Assembly (NCBI GenBank): GCA_024703915.1
Contig: CP087969.1
Span: 1,674,001 to 1,738,000 of the forward strand
Reading direction: 5' to 3'
DNA from: Massilia sp. H-1
GTDB taxonomy: Bacteria; Pseudomonadota; Gammaproteobacteria; Burkholderiales; Burkholderiaceae_D
Length of the DNA: 64,000 nucleotides
Shown here piece after piece: positions 40,193 to 50,602 of this stretch. The notes under the pieces are model-generated. The model saw only the letters and a list, made by a program, of their open reading frames with translations. It did not search any database and was not told the origin of the DNA. How positions within the stretch are numbered: position 1 is the first letter of the stretch; every line of letters starts with the position of its first letter. The translations under genes were made by a program, and so were the position numbers.

Positions 40193-40502
40193 CACCACCA
40201 TGAAGCGATGACGATGTAGGCCAGCAGGCAGCCTAAGCACTGAAATTGACCGACGCCGTGCTTAGGCAGAAGTGCCAGTTGAAGCTGGCCTGCCACAAAG
40301 CCAGGAGCAGCACGAACACGACGCCCAGGCCGACCGCGCGGAACACTTCCATGCCGGAAGATTCGACGCCGGTGATCAGCTTGACCGTGATTTGCCCGAC
40401 ATAGGTGACGATCAGCGTCGACGCCAGGACCACGGCCGTCACGATCGGGGCGGCCTTGAAGGCCAGAAGCATGAAGCCAAAGGTGATGAGCAGCAGTTGC
40501 AT
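40192..40502 (-). CDS. small membrane protein
   Basis: About 103 residues: MQLLLITFGFMLLAFKAAPI, then VTYVGQITVKLITGVESSG and two further helices ending YIVIASWW. Breaks near 40234 and 40261 carry the GCTTAGGC-type signature; unrepaired, the protein stops early. Function unknown; three or four transmembrane segments. Confidence 0.65.
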
Positions 40503-40597
40503 GGGGTGTGTCCGATCAGCGAAAAACAGCATATTAAAGCAATGTTGCACTTTAATTATCGGTAACAAGTCCCCCAAAATACCGCCGTCCCAAACAA

Positions 40598-40694
40598 TTC
40601 AGGGGTCAGACCTCCATTCTGAAAGATTTCAGAATGGAGGTCTGACCCTGAATGAGGAACATTTCAGAATCGAGGTCTGACCCCGATTCTGAAA
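40598..40694. repeat. GGGGTCAG inverted-repeat element, compound
   Basis: Arms 40598-40624 (TTCAGGGGTCAGACC...) and 40627-40653 form a 26-27-bp stem with one bulged base. A further unit 40662-40694 repeats the TTTCAGAAT...GGTCTGACCCC half. It shares the GGGGTCAG tip with the hairpin at 4795. Confidence 0.85.
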
Positions 40695-40702
40695 TTGTTG
40701 GG

Positions 40703-41935
40703 TTATGGAACGAGGGTGAAGTTGATGTTGATCGCGTTGGCGACCAGGATGTCGACTGCGCTCGGGTAGGCGAAGGTGGCGTAACCGGTGGCCGAGGCGG
40801 ACACGTTGTACTTGCCGATGCCTGGCGTTACCGTCGTGGCTAAGCGCGAAGGCCAGCGGCAAGGTGGCGCTGTAGGCGGCATATTGCGGCGCGGCGATCG
40901 GCAGATTGTTGACCGAGTAGGCACCCGTCAGCAGATCCGCACCGGCATACTTGACCGTCACGGTCGGGCCGCAGGGCGAAGCTTTGTTTGGCCGATACGT
41001 AGCTTGGCTTCGGTCGCGCTTGCTTAAGCGACAGGACCACGGTACCGCCGATGCTGCCCATCATGCTGCTGCTCAGCGAGATCGGCGCTGCCGAGGTGCT
41101 CAGCGCGGTGGTGCTGGTGGTCGTGGCAACCGGCACGGTGCCGACCACGCTGGCTGCCTTGCCGTCAGCTGTCAGGACCACGTCGTAGTTGCCGGGAACC
41201 AGGCGCGCCAGGAAGAATTCGCCGGTGGTCGCGTTCAGGTACGGTCGATGCGACGACCACGCCGTTTTGCTGCGCGCTGACCATCACGTGGCTGCCCAGC
41301 TGCGCCAGATTGACGAAGCCCGAAATGCCGTTGACGATGGTCGGAATCACTTTGACCACCGGCTTGAGTGCGTAGTTGCCGTTGCCTTTGGTCAGCACCG
41401 ATTTGCAGGCGTCGAAGTCGAGCACGAGGTCGGTGCGGGTATTGGCCGCGACGTCGAAGTTGGCGTTGAGCTTGATGCCGCTCTGGATCGCGCTCGGGGT
41501 GTCGAGCGATTTTTCCAGCGTGGCGCCAGTCGGCAGCACGCTGTTGTTGAGTGCATTGCCGGAGTTGGGATCGAGTACCAGGCGCACCTGGGTGTAGTGG
41601 CCGACCGGCAGCGGGGTCTGGCCCAGCTGTTCCAGTACACCGTTGGTCAGATTCAGCAGATTGATCTTGCGGGCTTGGCGCCAGGGTGATCTCGGACCAG
41701 CCGCTGTCGGTCGCTTCGGCACTGGCACTCTGGTGCACGCGCACGCGCTGCACGGTCACGTTGACGGCGTCAAAGCCGCAGGCCTGGCTGCATCGGTAAT
41801 GGCCATCGACAGCGAGCCCAGCTGCGCAGGAATCGGCGTGCTGTCGCCACCGCCGCCGCCGCCGCATGCGGTCAGCACTGCCGCCGTTGCCAGGGTTGTT
41901 GTTGCCAGTGCCAGTAGTGTTGTGTGCTTGTTCAT
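40703..41935 (-). CDS. DUF4382-type lipoprotein
   Basis: About 405 residues. MNKHTTLLALATTTLATAAV with lipobox LTAC, then a Gly stretch. GSLSMAITDAAACGFDAVNVTVQRVRVH is the DUF4382 signature (restored near 41775), followed by INLLNLTNG and LPVGHYTQVRLVL. The C-terminal part is a carboxypeptidase-regulatory-like beta repeat (GEFFLARLVPGNYDVVLTA). Breaks near 40842, 40975, 41025, 41240, 41683 and 41775. Outer-membrane or periplasmic; function unknown. Confidence 0.83.
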
Positions 41936-42077
41936 TTTTAGCCTCATATTTGTTTGTCGTTCTTCTCAGCGCAGCCGGAACTGGCGTGGTGAAAATACTA
42001 TACATACCCATAGGAAACTTTGATGTGCGCACACACACACTACAACATTTGCTTACACTTTAGACGCCGAAACGTTG

Positions 42078-44827
42078 TCAGTGCGCTTCATCCCAGTTGC
42101 TGCCGATGCCCACTTCCGCCAGCAGCGGCACTTTCAGTTCGGCCACGCCCGCCATCAGTGCGGGCAGTTGCACTTTCACGAGCGCCAGTTCGCTTTGCGG
42201 CACTTCGAGCACCAGCTCGTCGTGCACCTGCATGATCATGCGCGTGCCCAGCTGTTCCTGCTCCAGCCAGTTCTGCACGGCGATCATGGCCAGCTTGATC
42301 AGGTCGGCGGCGGTGCCTTGCATCGGCGCATTGATCGTGGCCCGTTCGGCGCCCTGGCGGCGCGGACCGTTCGGGGAATTGATCTCCGGCAGCCACAAGC
42401 GGCGGCCGAACACGGTCTCGACGTAGCCGCGCGCCTTCGCTTGCATGCGCGTGTCTTCCATGTACTGGCGCACGCCCGAAAAACGGGCGAAGTATTTGTC
42501 GATGTAGCTTTGCGCGGCGGCGCGCTCCACACCCAGGTTGCTTAGCCAGGCCGAAGGCGCTCATGCCGTAGATCAGACCGAAGTTGATCACCTTGGCGTA
42601 GCGCCGCTGTTCGCTTTGCACCTCGGCCGGGGCGATGCCGAAGATCTCGGCGGCCGTGGCGCGGTGGATGTCCTCGCCTTCGGAGAAGGCGCGCAGCATC
42701 GCTTCGTCGCCCGAAATGTGGGCCATGATGCGCAGCTCGATCTGGGAATAGTCGGCCGAGACGATCACCTTGCCGGGACCGGCAATGAAGGCTTCGCGGA
42801 TGCGCCGCCCTTCGGCGGTGCGGATCGGGATGTTCTGCAGGTTCGGGTCGTTGGACGACAGCCGTCCCGTCACCGCCACCGCCTGCGCGTAGTTGGTGTG
42901 CACGCGGCCGGTGTCGTGGTTGACCATGCGCGGCAGCTTGTCGGTGTAGGTCGACTTGAGCTTGGACATGCTGCGGTATTCGAGCAGGATCTTCGGCAGC
43001 GGGAAGTCTTCGGCCAGCTTTTGCAGCACTTCTTCGTCGGTCGACGGCGCGCCGGTCGGCGTCTTTTTAATGACGGGCAGCTGCAGCTTGCCGAAGAAGA
43101 TTTCGCCGATCTGTTTGGGCGAACCGAGGTTGAACGGGCCGCCCGCCAGTTCGTAGGCTTTCTGTTCGAGCTCCATGATGCGCGCGCCCAGTTCGCCCGA
43201 CTGCACGTCCAGCAGCGCGGCGTCGATCAGCACGCCGTTGCGTTCGATTTTCTGCAGCACGACGGAGGTCGGCAGTTCGATCTGGCGGTAAATGAAAGCC
43301 AGCTTGGCGTCGTTCTCGACGTGCGACTTCATGGCCTGGTGCAGGCGCAGCGTGATGTCCGAATCCTCGGCCGCGTATTCGGTCGCGCGCGCCAGTTCCA
43401 CCTGGTCGAAGCAGATCTGGGCCGCGCCCTTGCCGCACACGTCGGTAAACGGAATCGTGGTGTAACCCAGGTGGCGCAGCGCCATGCTGTCCATGTCGTG
43501 CGGCTTGTGCGATTCGAACACGTAGGATTGCAGCAGCGTGTCGTGCACGATGCCGCGCAGGGTCACGCCGTGGTTGGCGAAAATGTGGCTGTCGTACTTG
43601 AGGTTCTGGCCCACTTTCGGCTTGGCCGGATCTTCCAGCCAGGCGCGCATTTTTTCCAGCACCTGTTCGCGGTTCAGCTGCTCGGGCACGCTTGCAGTAG
43701 CGGTGGGCGAGCGGGATGTAGGCGCCCTTGCCCGCTTCCACCGACAGCGAAATGCCGACCATCTGCGCCGTCATCGGCTCGAGCGAGGTCGTTTCGGTGT
43801 CGACCGAGGTCAGTTCGGCCGCGTCGATCAGCGCCAGCCATTTGTCCAACTGGGCGTCGGTGACGACGGTCTCGTATTCGCCCTTCATGACCGCCGCGGC
43901 GGTGTCAAGCGAACAGGTCGCCCTCGGGCGAATTGAGCTGGGCCTGCGGCGCGCCTTCGTCGGCGCGCTGGCTCACTTCGCGCAGCAGCGTCTTGAAGCC
44001 GTAGCGCTCGAAGAAGGACTTGAGGCCTTCGCGGTTTTCCGGCTGGGCCACCAGCGATTCGGCGATCGACACCATGTGGCCGTTCAGGTCGCAGTCAAGC
44101 TTGACGGTGATCAGCTCGCGCCCTTTGGGCAGCCACTCGAGCGCCTGGCGCAGGTTTTCGCCGACGGCGCCGGTGATCGCTTGTCGGCATTGGCCATGAT
44201 GTTTTCCAGGCTGTCGTGCGCGGCCAGCCACTTGAGGGCCGTCTTGGGGCCGCACTTGGCCACGCCTGGGATATTGTCGACCGTGTCGCCGATCAGGGTG
44301 AGGTAGTCGATGATGCGGTTCGGCGGCACGCCGAACTTGGCCAGCACGCCCGCTTCGTCGAGCTTTTCGTTGGTCATGGTATTGATCAGCATGACCTTGT
44401 CGTTGACCAGCTGGGCCAGATCCTTGTCGCCGGTGGAGACCACCGTGTTCAGGCCCATTTCGGTGGCGCGTACCGACAGCGTGCCGATCACGTCGTCCGC
44501 TTCGACGCCTTCGACCATCAGGATCGGCCAGCCCATGTGGCGCACCGCTTCGTGAATCGGCTCGATCTGCAGGCGCAGGTCGTCCGGCATCGAGGCGCGT
44601 GTGGCCTTATAGTCGGGGTACATATCGTCGCGGAAGGTCTTGCCCTTGGCGTCGAACACGCAGGCGATGTAAGCCGCCGGGTAATCCTGGCGCAGGCGGC
44701 GCAGCATGTTGACCATGCCGTGCATGGCGCCGGTCGGGTGGCCGTCCGGGCTGCGCAGGTCCGGCAGGGCGTGGAAAGCGCGGTACAGGTAACTGGATCC
44801 GTCGACGAGCAGCAGGGTATTTTGCAT
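42078..44827 (-). CDS. polA: DNA polymerase I
   Basis: About 915 residues. The 5'-3' exonuclease domain starts LLVDGSSYLYRAFHALPDLR with VFDAKGKTFRDDMYPDYKA. A 3'-5' exonuclease domain with DTETTSLEPM is intact in its first Asp/Glu. The polymerase domain has VSADYSQIELRIMAHISGD (motif A), RRYAKVINFGLIYGMSAFGL (motif B) and IMQVHDELVLEVP (motif C). Breaks near 42541 (GCTTAGCC), 43690, 43907 and 44177. Replication-repair polymerase. Divergent from the DUF2782 gene. Confidence 0.95.
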
Positions 44828-44952
44828 GGCACCATAGGTAAGGTTAGAGCGTTTGTCATTATCGCAGAAGTCGCCGCCGCCCCGCAGCAGCGATTGCGCA
44901 GGGTTGGCGTGTGTTTGTTACAATGGACCAAACGTTCATAAGGCCATCTACC

Positions 44953-45374
44953 ATGCTGCGCTCACCGACTCTGTGCAAACTGCTGTCCGTCCTCCTGCTC
45001 GCTCACGCTTCGGCGTCGCCTGGCGCAGCAAAACTGGCCGACACGCCGCCCAAGCTCGAGGTGATCGAAGAAGGCAGCGATACGCCGATCGTGGTCACCC
45101 CGCCAAAAACGGGCGGCGCCAGGATCAGCGAGAAAAAGACGGCGGCCGCACCACGGAAGTCAAAGTCAGGACCGGCAAGAGCGCCTACACAATGAAAGGC
45201 GCGCATCCGTCGGCCGTCAACGAGCGCGGCAATGCGACCGGCAGCACGCTGGGCACGCCGCAATGGCAGGTGCTTGAATTCGACCTGGCCCGCAAGAAAA
45301 AAACCGACAAGGAAGCCGTGCTTAGGCCGCGGACGTTCCGCCGCCGCCACCGCAGGCCGAGCTAAGCCAAATAA
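44953..45374 (+). CDS. DUF2782 family periplasmic protein
   Basis: About 138 residues: signal peptide MLRSPTLCKLLSVLLLAHAS, then PPKLEVIEEGSDTPIVVTPP and RTTEVKVRTGKSAYTMKG, the DUF2782 core. Breaks near 45155, 45320 and 45362; reading GCTAAGC at 45361 as GCCGGC gives the end QAEPAK with stop at 45374. Sits between polA and thrB as in many betaproteobacteria. Function unknown. Confidence 0.8.
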
Positions 45375-45422
45375 GCAGCTGCCATGCTGCCGGTCCCGAA
45401 CCCTCTTTCCATTCGCTTTCAC

Positions 45423-46390
45423 ATGGCAGTTTTCACCGCGGTCAGTCTGGACGATGTCTCCCACTGGCTTGAGCAATTCCCGCTAGGAAAAGCCCTCTCG
45501 ATCCGGGGCATCGCATCCGGCATCGAGAACAGCAATTTTTTCATCACGACCGAGGCCGCATGAGCATGTGCTGACCATCTTCGAGGTGCTCAAGTTCGAC
45601 CAGCTTCCCTTCTATCTGAACCTGATGCGCCACCTCGCCGAGCGCGAGCGTGCTGGTGCCAGCCCCCGGTCGCCAATGACCAGGGCCAGCTGGTGGTCGC
45701 CTTGCACGGCAAGTAGGCCGCGATCGTCAGCAAGCTTGACGGTTCCTCGCAAATGGATCCGCAGCCCGTGCATTGCGCCGCCGTCGGCGCCATGCTGGCG
45801 CGCATGCACCTGGCCGCGCTCGATTTCCCGCTGCGCCAGCCGAATTTGCGCGGGCTCGACTGGTGGAACGCGACCACGCCGCGCGTCCTGCCCTTCCTCG
45901 ACAGCGAGCGCGCCCACCTGCTGCGCGCCGAGATGCATTTCCAGGAAGCGTATGCCAGTTGCGACCATTACAAGCGCCTGGGCAGCGGCCCCGTGCACGC
46001 TGACCTGTTCCGCAACAATGTCATGTTCGACGGCGAACGCCTGACCGGCTTCTTCGATTTCTATTTCATGCTTACTGCGATACCTGGCTGTTCGACGTGG
46101 CAGTGACCGTCAATGACTGGTGTATCGACCAGGACAGCGGCGTGCTCGATGCGCCGCGCGTGCGCGCCATGCTTGACGCCTACCACGCGGTGCGTCCGTT
46201 CACGGCCGACGAGCAGGCCGCCTGGCAGCCGATGCTGCGCGCCGCGGCCCTGCGCTTCTGGCTGTCGCGCCTGTATGACTTCCATCAGCCGCGCGAAGCC
46301 GAGATGCTCACCCCGCACGACCCGACCCACTTCGAACGGATTCTGCGCGAGCGCATCGCCACGCTTCAAGCACCGGAGCTGTTCGCATGA
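45423..46390 (+). CDS. thrB: homoserine kinase (ThrB type II)
   Basis: Choline-kinase-like homoserine kinase. [20 protein letters not shown] start, [36 protein letters not shown] (catalytic HxDxxxxN loop) and FDFYF with the metal Asp. Breaks near 45560, 45650, 45713 (GTAGGCC) and 46072. About 320 residues. Makes O-phosphohomoserine for threonine. Overlaps the next gene by ATGA. Confidence 0.91.
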
Positions 46391-47138
46391 ACCGTCTGCC
46401 CGCAAGTACCGGCTGGGTGTGGCTCAAGCAGGGCTTCGCCGTGTTCCGCAAGCAGCCAGGCCTGCTCACCTCGCTGGTGTTCGTCAACCTGCTTGCCGCG
46501 CTGCTGACGCTGCCCTTGCAGCCGGTGGGCGGCGTGATCTTCACGCTGCTGCTGCCGTCCATCAACATGATCACCTTCGAAACCTGCCGTCAGCTGGCGA
46601 CAGGCGAACCGTTGTCGTTCCCGGTATTGTTCTCTGGTTTCCAAAAGGGAAAACTCGGTCCCCTGGCACGGCTGGGCCTGGTCTACCTGGGCATCGGCTT
46701 CCTGGCGGCACTGGCGCTCAGGCTCGGCCTGGATGAGGCGCTGGTGCGCAAGGCGTTCGAGACATCGCAAAAGACCAAGCAGCCGGTGGACTTGCTTAAG
46801 CAGCCCAGGTCTACACCCTGTTCGGCATCCTGTTTACCTTCGCCGTCGCCATGATCGCGCTGTGTTTCGCCCCGCTGCTGATTCACTGGAAAAAAATGAA
46901 GACGTTCAAGGCGATCTTTTACAGCGTCTTCGCCGTGTTCGGTTCGATCGGTCCGGTGCTGGTGATGCTGGGCGCCTGGTTCCTGATCTGGTTTACGATC
47001 ATGACGTTCGGCACGGCACTGATTGGCGGGAACGCGATCGGGGTCGTGGCACTGACCTCGGTGCACCTGATCATGATCGCCACGCTCCAGTGTGCCCTGT
47101 ACGCGGCCTACTGCCACCTGCTGCCCGATACCGACTGA
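46387..47138 (+). CDS. BPSS1780 family membrane protein
   Basis: About 250 residues, six or so helices, starting [20 protein letters not shown] with [12 protein letters not shown]. This is the betaproteobacterial BPSS1780 family usually found after thrB. One break near 46796 (GCTTAAGC). Function unknown. Followed by a terminator. Confidence 0.85.
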
Positions 47139-47160
47139 CGGCACCGCTGCCAGCCTCCAA

Positions 47161-47187
47161 AGCCAACCCGCGCGGTTGGCTTTTTTG
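47161..47187 (+). terminator. rho-independent terminator after BPSS1780 gene
   Basis: AGCCAACC, CGCG, GGTTGGCT then TTTTTTG. Clear stem and T-tract. Confidence 0.88.
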
Positions 47188-47220
47188 TTTTCGTTGCAAT
47201 TTTCTGACAAAAAAGATTTG

Positions 47221-47312
47221 TGGAATTTTCCAATTGTTGGGCGTATATTCGATGAAAATTTTCATGCATTAAAAGTTTTGATGTAAACGCCTTTACTCAT
47301 GAAGATTTTCAC
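47221..47312. promoter_or_regulatory. paired palindromes upstream of S51 gene
   Basis: ATGAAAATTTTCAT at 47252-47265 is a perfect 14-bp palindrome; ATGAAGATTTTCAC at 47299-47312 is a near copy 47 bp further on; TGGAATTTTCCA at 47221 is a third, looser one. They lie in an AT-rich promoter-sized gap and could be operator sites. Confidence 0.4.
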
Positions 47313-47349
47313 ATAACGACAATAAGTGGGTCTTTTTGGAGAGTTGAGA

Positions 47350-48735
47350 ATGAAAATGCGAGAAATTTTCAGGATGGCGCTCGTCTGTACGCTGCTGCTG
47401 ACAGCGCAGGCGGCCACGGCAGCATGCCTGTCCTCCGAGGTCGAAGCGAACAACAGCGACACCAGCGCCAACACCGGCGTCTGCAGCGGTACGGCAGTGA
47501 GCGGGACCATATCGTCCGGCAGCGACTACGACTGGTACAAACTGGACGTGACGGGCGCCAAGCACCATCAGCGTCAACCTGGCGCACGACAGCGGGATCG
47601 ACCTCGACTGGTACCTGTACAAGGCCACCGGTTCCTATGTGGCCTACCGCTCGACCAGCAGCAATCCCGAAACCGGCAGCTACAGCGCCACCGCGGCTAA
47701 GCACCTACTACCTGCGCGTGAAAAGCTATACCGGCAGCGGGCGCTACACGCTGAGCGTCAGCTTCCCCGGCACCACCGGCGGCGGCACCAATCCGCCGCC
47801 GGTGGCGTGCACGCTAGCCTACTGCCGTCAACCTCGGCAAGACCGGCAATGCCACGCCCAAGGCCACCACCACCAGCGGTGGGGTGGTGCTGATGGGCGG
47901 CGGCATGGACGTGGACAATGCCATCAAGTGGATGATCGCCAAATCGGGCGGCGGCGACTTCATCGTGATCCGTTCGACCGGCACCAATGCCTACAACGAT
48001 TACATCTATGGCCTGGGCGGCGCCAATTCGGTGCAGACGCTGCTGATCACCAGCACCACCCAGGCCAACGACGCCTGCGTGGTCCAGACGATCAAGAATG
48101 CCGGGGCCGTGTTTTTGGTAGGGCGACCAGGCCAACTACATCAATTACTTCAAGGGCCAGGGCGTGGGCACGGCGCTCAACTACCTGATCAACACCAAGC
48201 ACGCGCCGGTGGGCGGCACCAGCGCCAAGCATGGCGATCCAGGGCCAGTACTACCACCCGGGCGGCGCCGACGTGGCGACGGTGCTCAACAACCCGACGG
48301 CAGCGGCCATCGGCGACAACTTCCTCGCCAACGGCGGCCTGACCAACCTGGTCACCGAACCGCACTTCGCCGAACGGGCCCTGCCAGCCGCGCCTGACCG
48401 GTTTCATGGCCAGCATGCTGTACAACTATGGCGTGACCTGGCAGAGCGTGCGCGGCGTGTCGGCCGACGAGGCGACCGCCGTCACGATCGACGCCATGGG
48501 CATCGGCAATGTGTATGGCTCAGGCAACGCTAATTTTGTTAGAGCAACAGGAGCCCCGGAAACGCTGGCGCCGGGCGCGAAACTCACCTGGCTGGTTGCG
48601 CAAAAGGCGCTGCAGGTGTATCAAGTACCAGGGACCACGGCCGGAACCAATGCATTCAATTTCGGCACCTGGACCGGCAGCGGCGGCGTGACGCGCTATT
48701 GGGCGGTCAGCAACGGCATCCTGACGATCTACTGA
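47350..48735 (+). CDS. secreted peptidase S51 (cyanophycinase-like) with PPC domain, copy 1
   Basis: About 465 residues. Signal peptide MKMREIFRMALVCTLLLTAQ, then a pre-peptidase C-terminal-like domain (YDWYKLDV, AHDSGIDLDWYLY, YYLRVKSYTGSGRYTLSV). The catalytic part has LMGGGMDVDNAIKWMI and SGGGDFIVIRSTGTNAYNDY. The nucleophile motif reads APVGGTSA followed by a break; GCCAAGC at 48224-48230 restores GTSAGMAIQGQYY. Other breaks near 47560, 47697, 47818, 48118 and 48385. The fold is that of S51 peptidases, which cleave cyanophycin-like or Asp-x peptides; true substrate unknown. A paralog follows at 49170. Confidence 0.82.
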
Positions 48736-48754
48736 TCTCCACTTCGAGGACAAC

Positions 48755-49153
48755 ATGATGAACACATTCCGCCTTATCGCGCTCGCTGCCGCCGCCCTCA
48801 GCTTCAACGCGCAGGCCGCATCCAAACACGACTACACCTACACCCCGGCCGCCGGGGTGCACGAGGTGAAGTACTTCCACGGCTGCTGGGACAACAAGGA
48901 CGATGACAAGCGTCCGAAAATCGACGTGACGATGGCCGGTCTCAGTACCGGCGACGTGATGATCGAAACACGCCAGCGCGAGCAGGGCAAGCCGTCGACC
49001 GAGATGATCACCTTCCGCCTCAAGAACATGGACGCCAGCTTCACCGCCCAGTTCCGCAGCAAGGACGGCGACCACTGCCAGCAGGGCGTGGCCAGTATCG
49101 CCTTCCGCAACGCCGTGCTACGCAACGAGAACGATGTGAACGCAATCCGTTAA
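48755..49153 (+). CDS. secreted hypothetical protein between S51 paralogs
   Basis: 132 residues: MMNTFRLIALAAAALSFNAQ signal peptide, mature chain with two cysteines (FHGCWDNKDDDK, DGDHCQQGVAS). Intact frame, 19 bp after copy 1 and 16 bp before copy 2, so one operon. Not recognised. It may be a partner or inhibitor of the peptidases. Confidence 0.7.
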   Translation: MMNTFRLIALAAAALSFNAQAASKHDYTYTPAAGVHEVKYFHGCWDNKDDDKRPKIDVTMAGLSTGDVMIETRQREQGKPSTEMITFRLKNMDASFTAQFRSKDGDHCQQGVASIAFRNAVLRNENDVNAIR

Positions 49154-49169
49154 TCCCCCAGGAGGCACG

Positions 49170-50556
49170 ATGAAGATCACGACCGCATTGAACGGGGCGC
49201 TGCTGTGCGGCGCCGCCGTCGGCACCTCCGCGATGGGCGCCTGCCTGTCGGCGGAGGCGGAAGCGAACAACGCCCAGAACAAGGCCAACGCCGGCGCCTG
49301 CAGCGGCACCGGCATTGGCGGGGCGATCACGACCAGCCGGGACGAAGACTGGTTCCGGCTGGACGTGGCCGCCGCCAGGCGTGATCGACATCAGCCTCGC
49401 GCATGACAGCGGGATCGATCTCGAATGGTATTTGCACAGCGCTTAAGCAGCAACACGCCGGTCGCCTTCCGTTCGACCATGAACAACCCCGAGACCGGCA
49501 GCTTCAGCAGCAGCCGGCCGCGGGCACCTACTACGTGCGCGTCAGGAGCCAGTCCGGACTCGGACGCTACACCCTGACCGCGACCTTCCCCGCCAGCGGC
49601 GGCGGTGGCGGCGGCCCGGTGGCCTGCACCCTGCCCAAGAAAGTCGACCTGGGCAAGACCGGCAACCAGACGCCGAAGGCGAGCGTCACCAGCGGCGGCA
49701 TCGTGCTGATGGGCGGCGGGCTCGATGTCGACGCGGCCCTGCAATGGATGATCGGGCGCAGCGATGGCGGCGACTTCGTCGTGCTGCGTTCGAGCGGCAC
49801 CAATGCCTATAACGACTACATCTACGGCTTCGGAGGATTGAATTCGGTGCAGACGCTGCTGGTCACCAGCACCACCCAGGCCAACGACGCCTGCGTGGTC
49901 CAGACCATCAAGAATGCGGGCGCGCTGTTCCTGGCCGATGGCGACCAGGCCGACTACGTCAACTTCTTCAAGGGCCAGGGGGTGGGCAGCGCCATCAACT
50001 ATCTGATCAACACCAAGCATGCGCCCGTGGGCGGCACCAGTGCTTAAGCATGGCGATACAGGGCCAGTACTACCATCCGGGTGGCGCCGACAATGCGACG
50101 GTGCTGCAGAATCCGACCGCGGTCCCAATCGGGAACAACTTCCTGGCGCACGGGGCGCTGAACAATCTGGTGACCGAACCGCACTTCGCCGAGCGCGCGC
50201 CAGCCGCGCCTGACATCGTTCATGGCGAGCACGCTGTATAACTATGGGGTGGCATGGCCGGGCATGCGCGCCGTGGCGGCCGATGAACGCACGGCAGTGG
50301 CAATCGACAGTGCTTAGAAGCGTTGGCAAGGTGTTCAGGCGCAGGCAGCGCGCATTTTGCGATGCCGACCGGGGCGCCGGAAACACTGGCGCCGAATACA
50401 CCGCTGACCTGGTTCGTGGGGAATCAGGCGCTACGGATTTTCCAGGTGCCGGGCACCGCGAGCGGAGCGAACACCTTCAACTTCGGTACGTGGAGCGGGA
50501 CGACGGGGAGCACGCACTACTGGCGCGTCACGAATGGAATTCTGAGCATCGACTAG
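49170..50556 (+). CDS. secreted peptidase S51 (cyanophycinase-like) with PPC domain, copy 2
   Basis: Paralog of the gene at 47350 with the same order: signal peptide (MKITTALNGALLCGAAVG), PPC domain (EDWFRLDV, YYVRVRSQSGLGRYTLTA), then LMGGGLDVDAALQWMIGRSD and VVLRSSGTNAYNDYIYGFGG. The nucleophile motif is broken at exactly the same place (GCTTAAGC at 50042-50049) and restores to GTSAGMAIQG. Other breaks near 49377, 49443, 49513, 50205 and 50316-50338. Both copies end in a beta-rich TFNFGTWSG segment. Confidence 0.82.
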
Positions 50557-50568
50557 CCCCCAAACCAG

Positions 50569-50596
50569 CATCGCCCTCGCCGAGGCGAGGGCGATG
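50569..50596. terminator. bidirectional terminator, S51 copy 2 / uvrD
   Basis: CATCGCCCTCGC and GCGAGGGCGATG, 12-bp perfect stem, between convergent genes. Same outer stem as the terminator at 29638. Confidence 0.85.
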
Positions 50597-50602
50597 TGGT
50601 GG

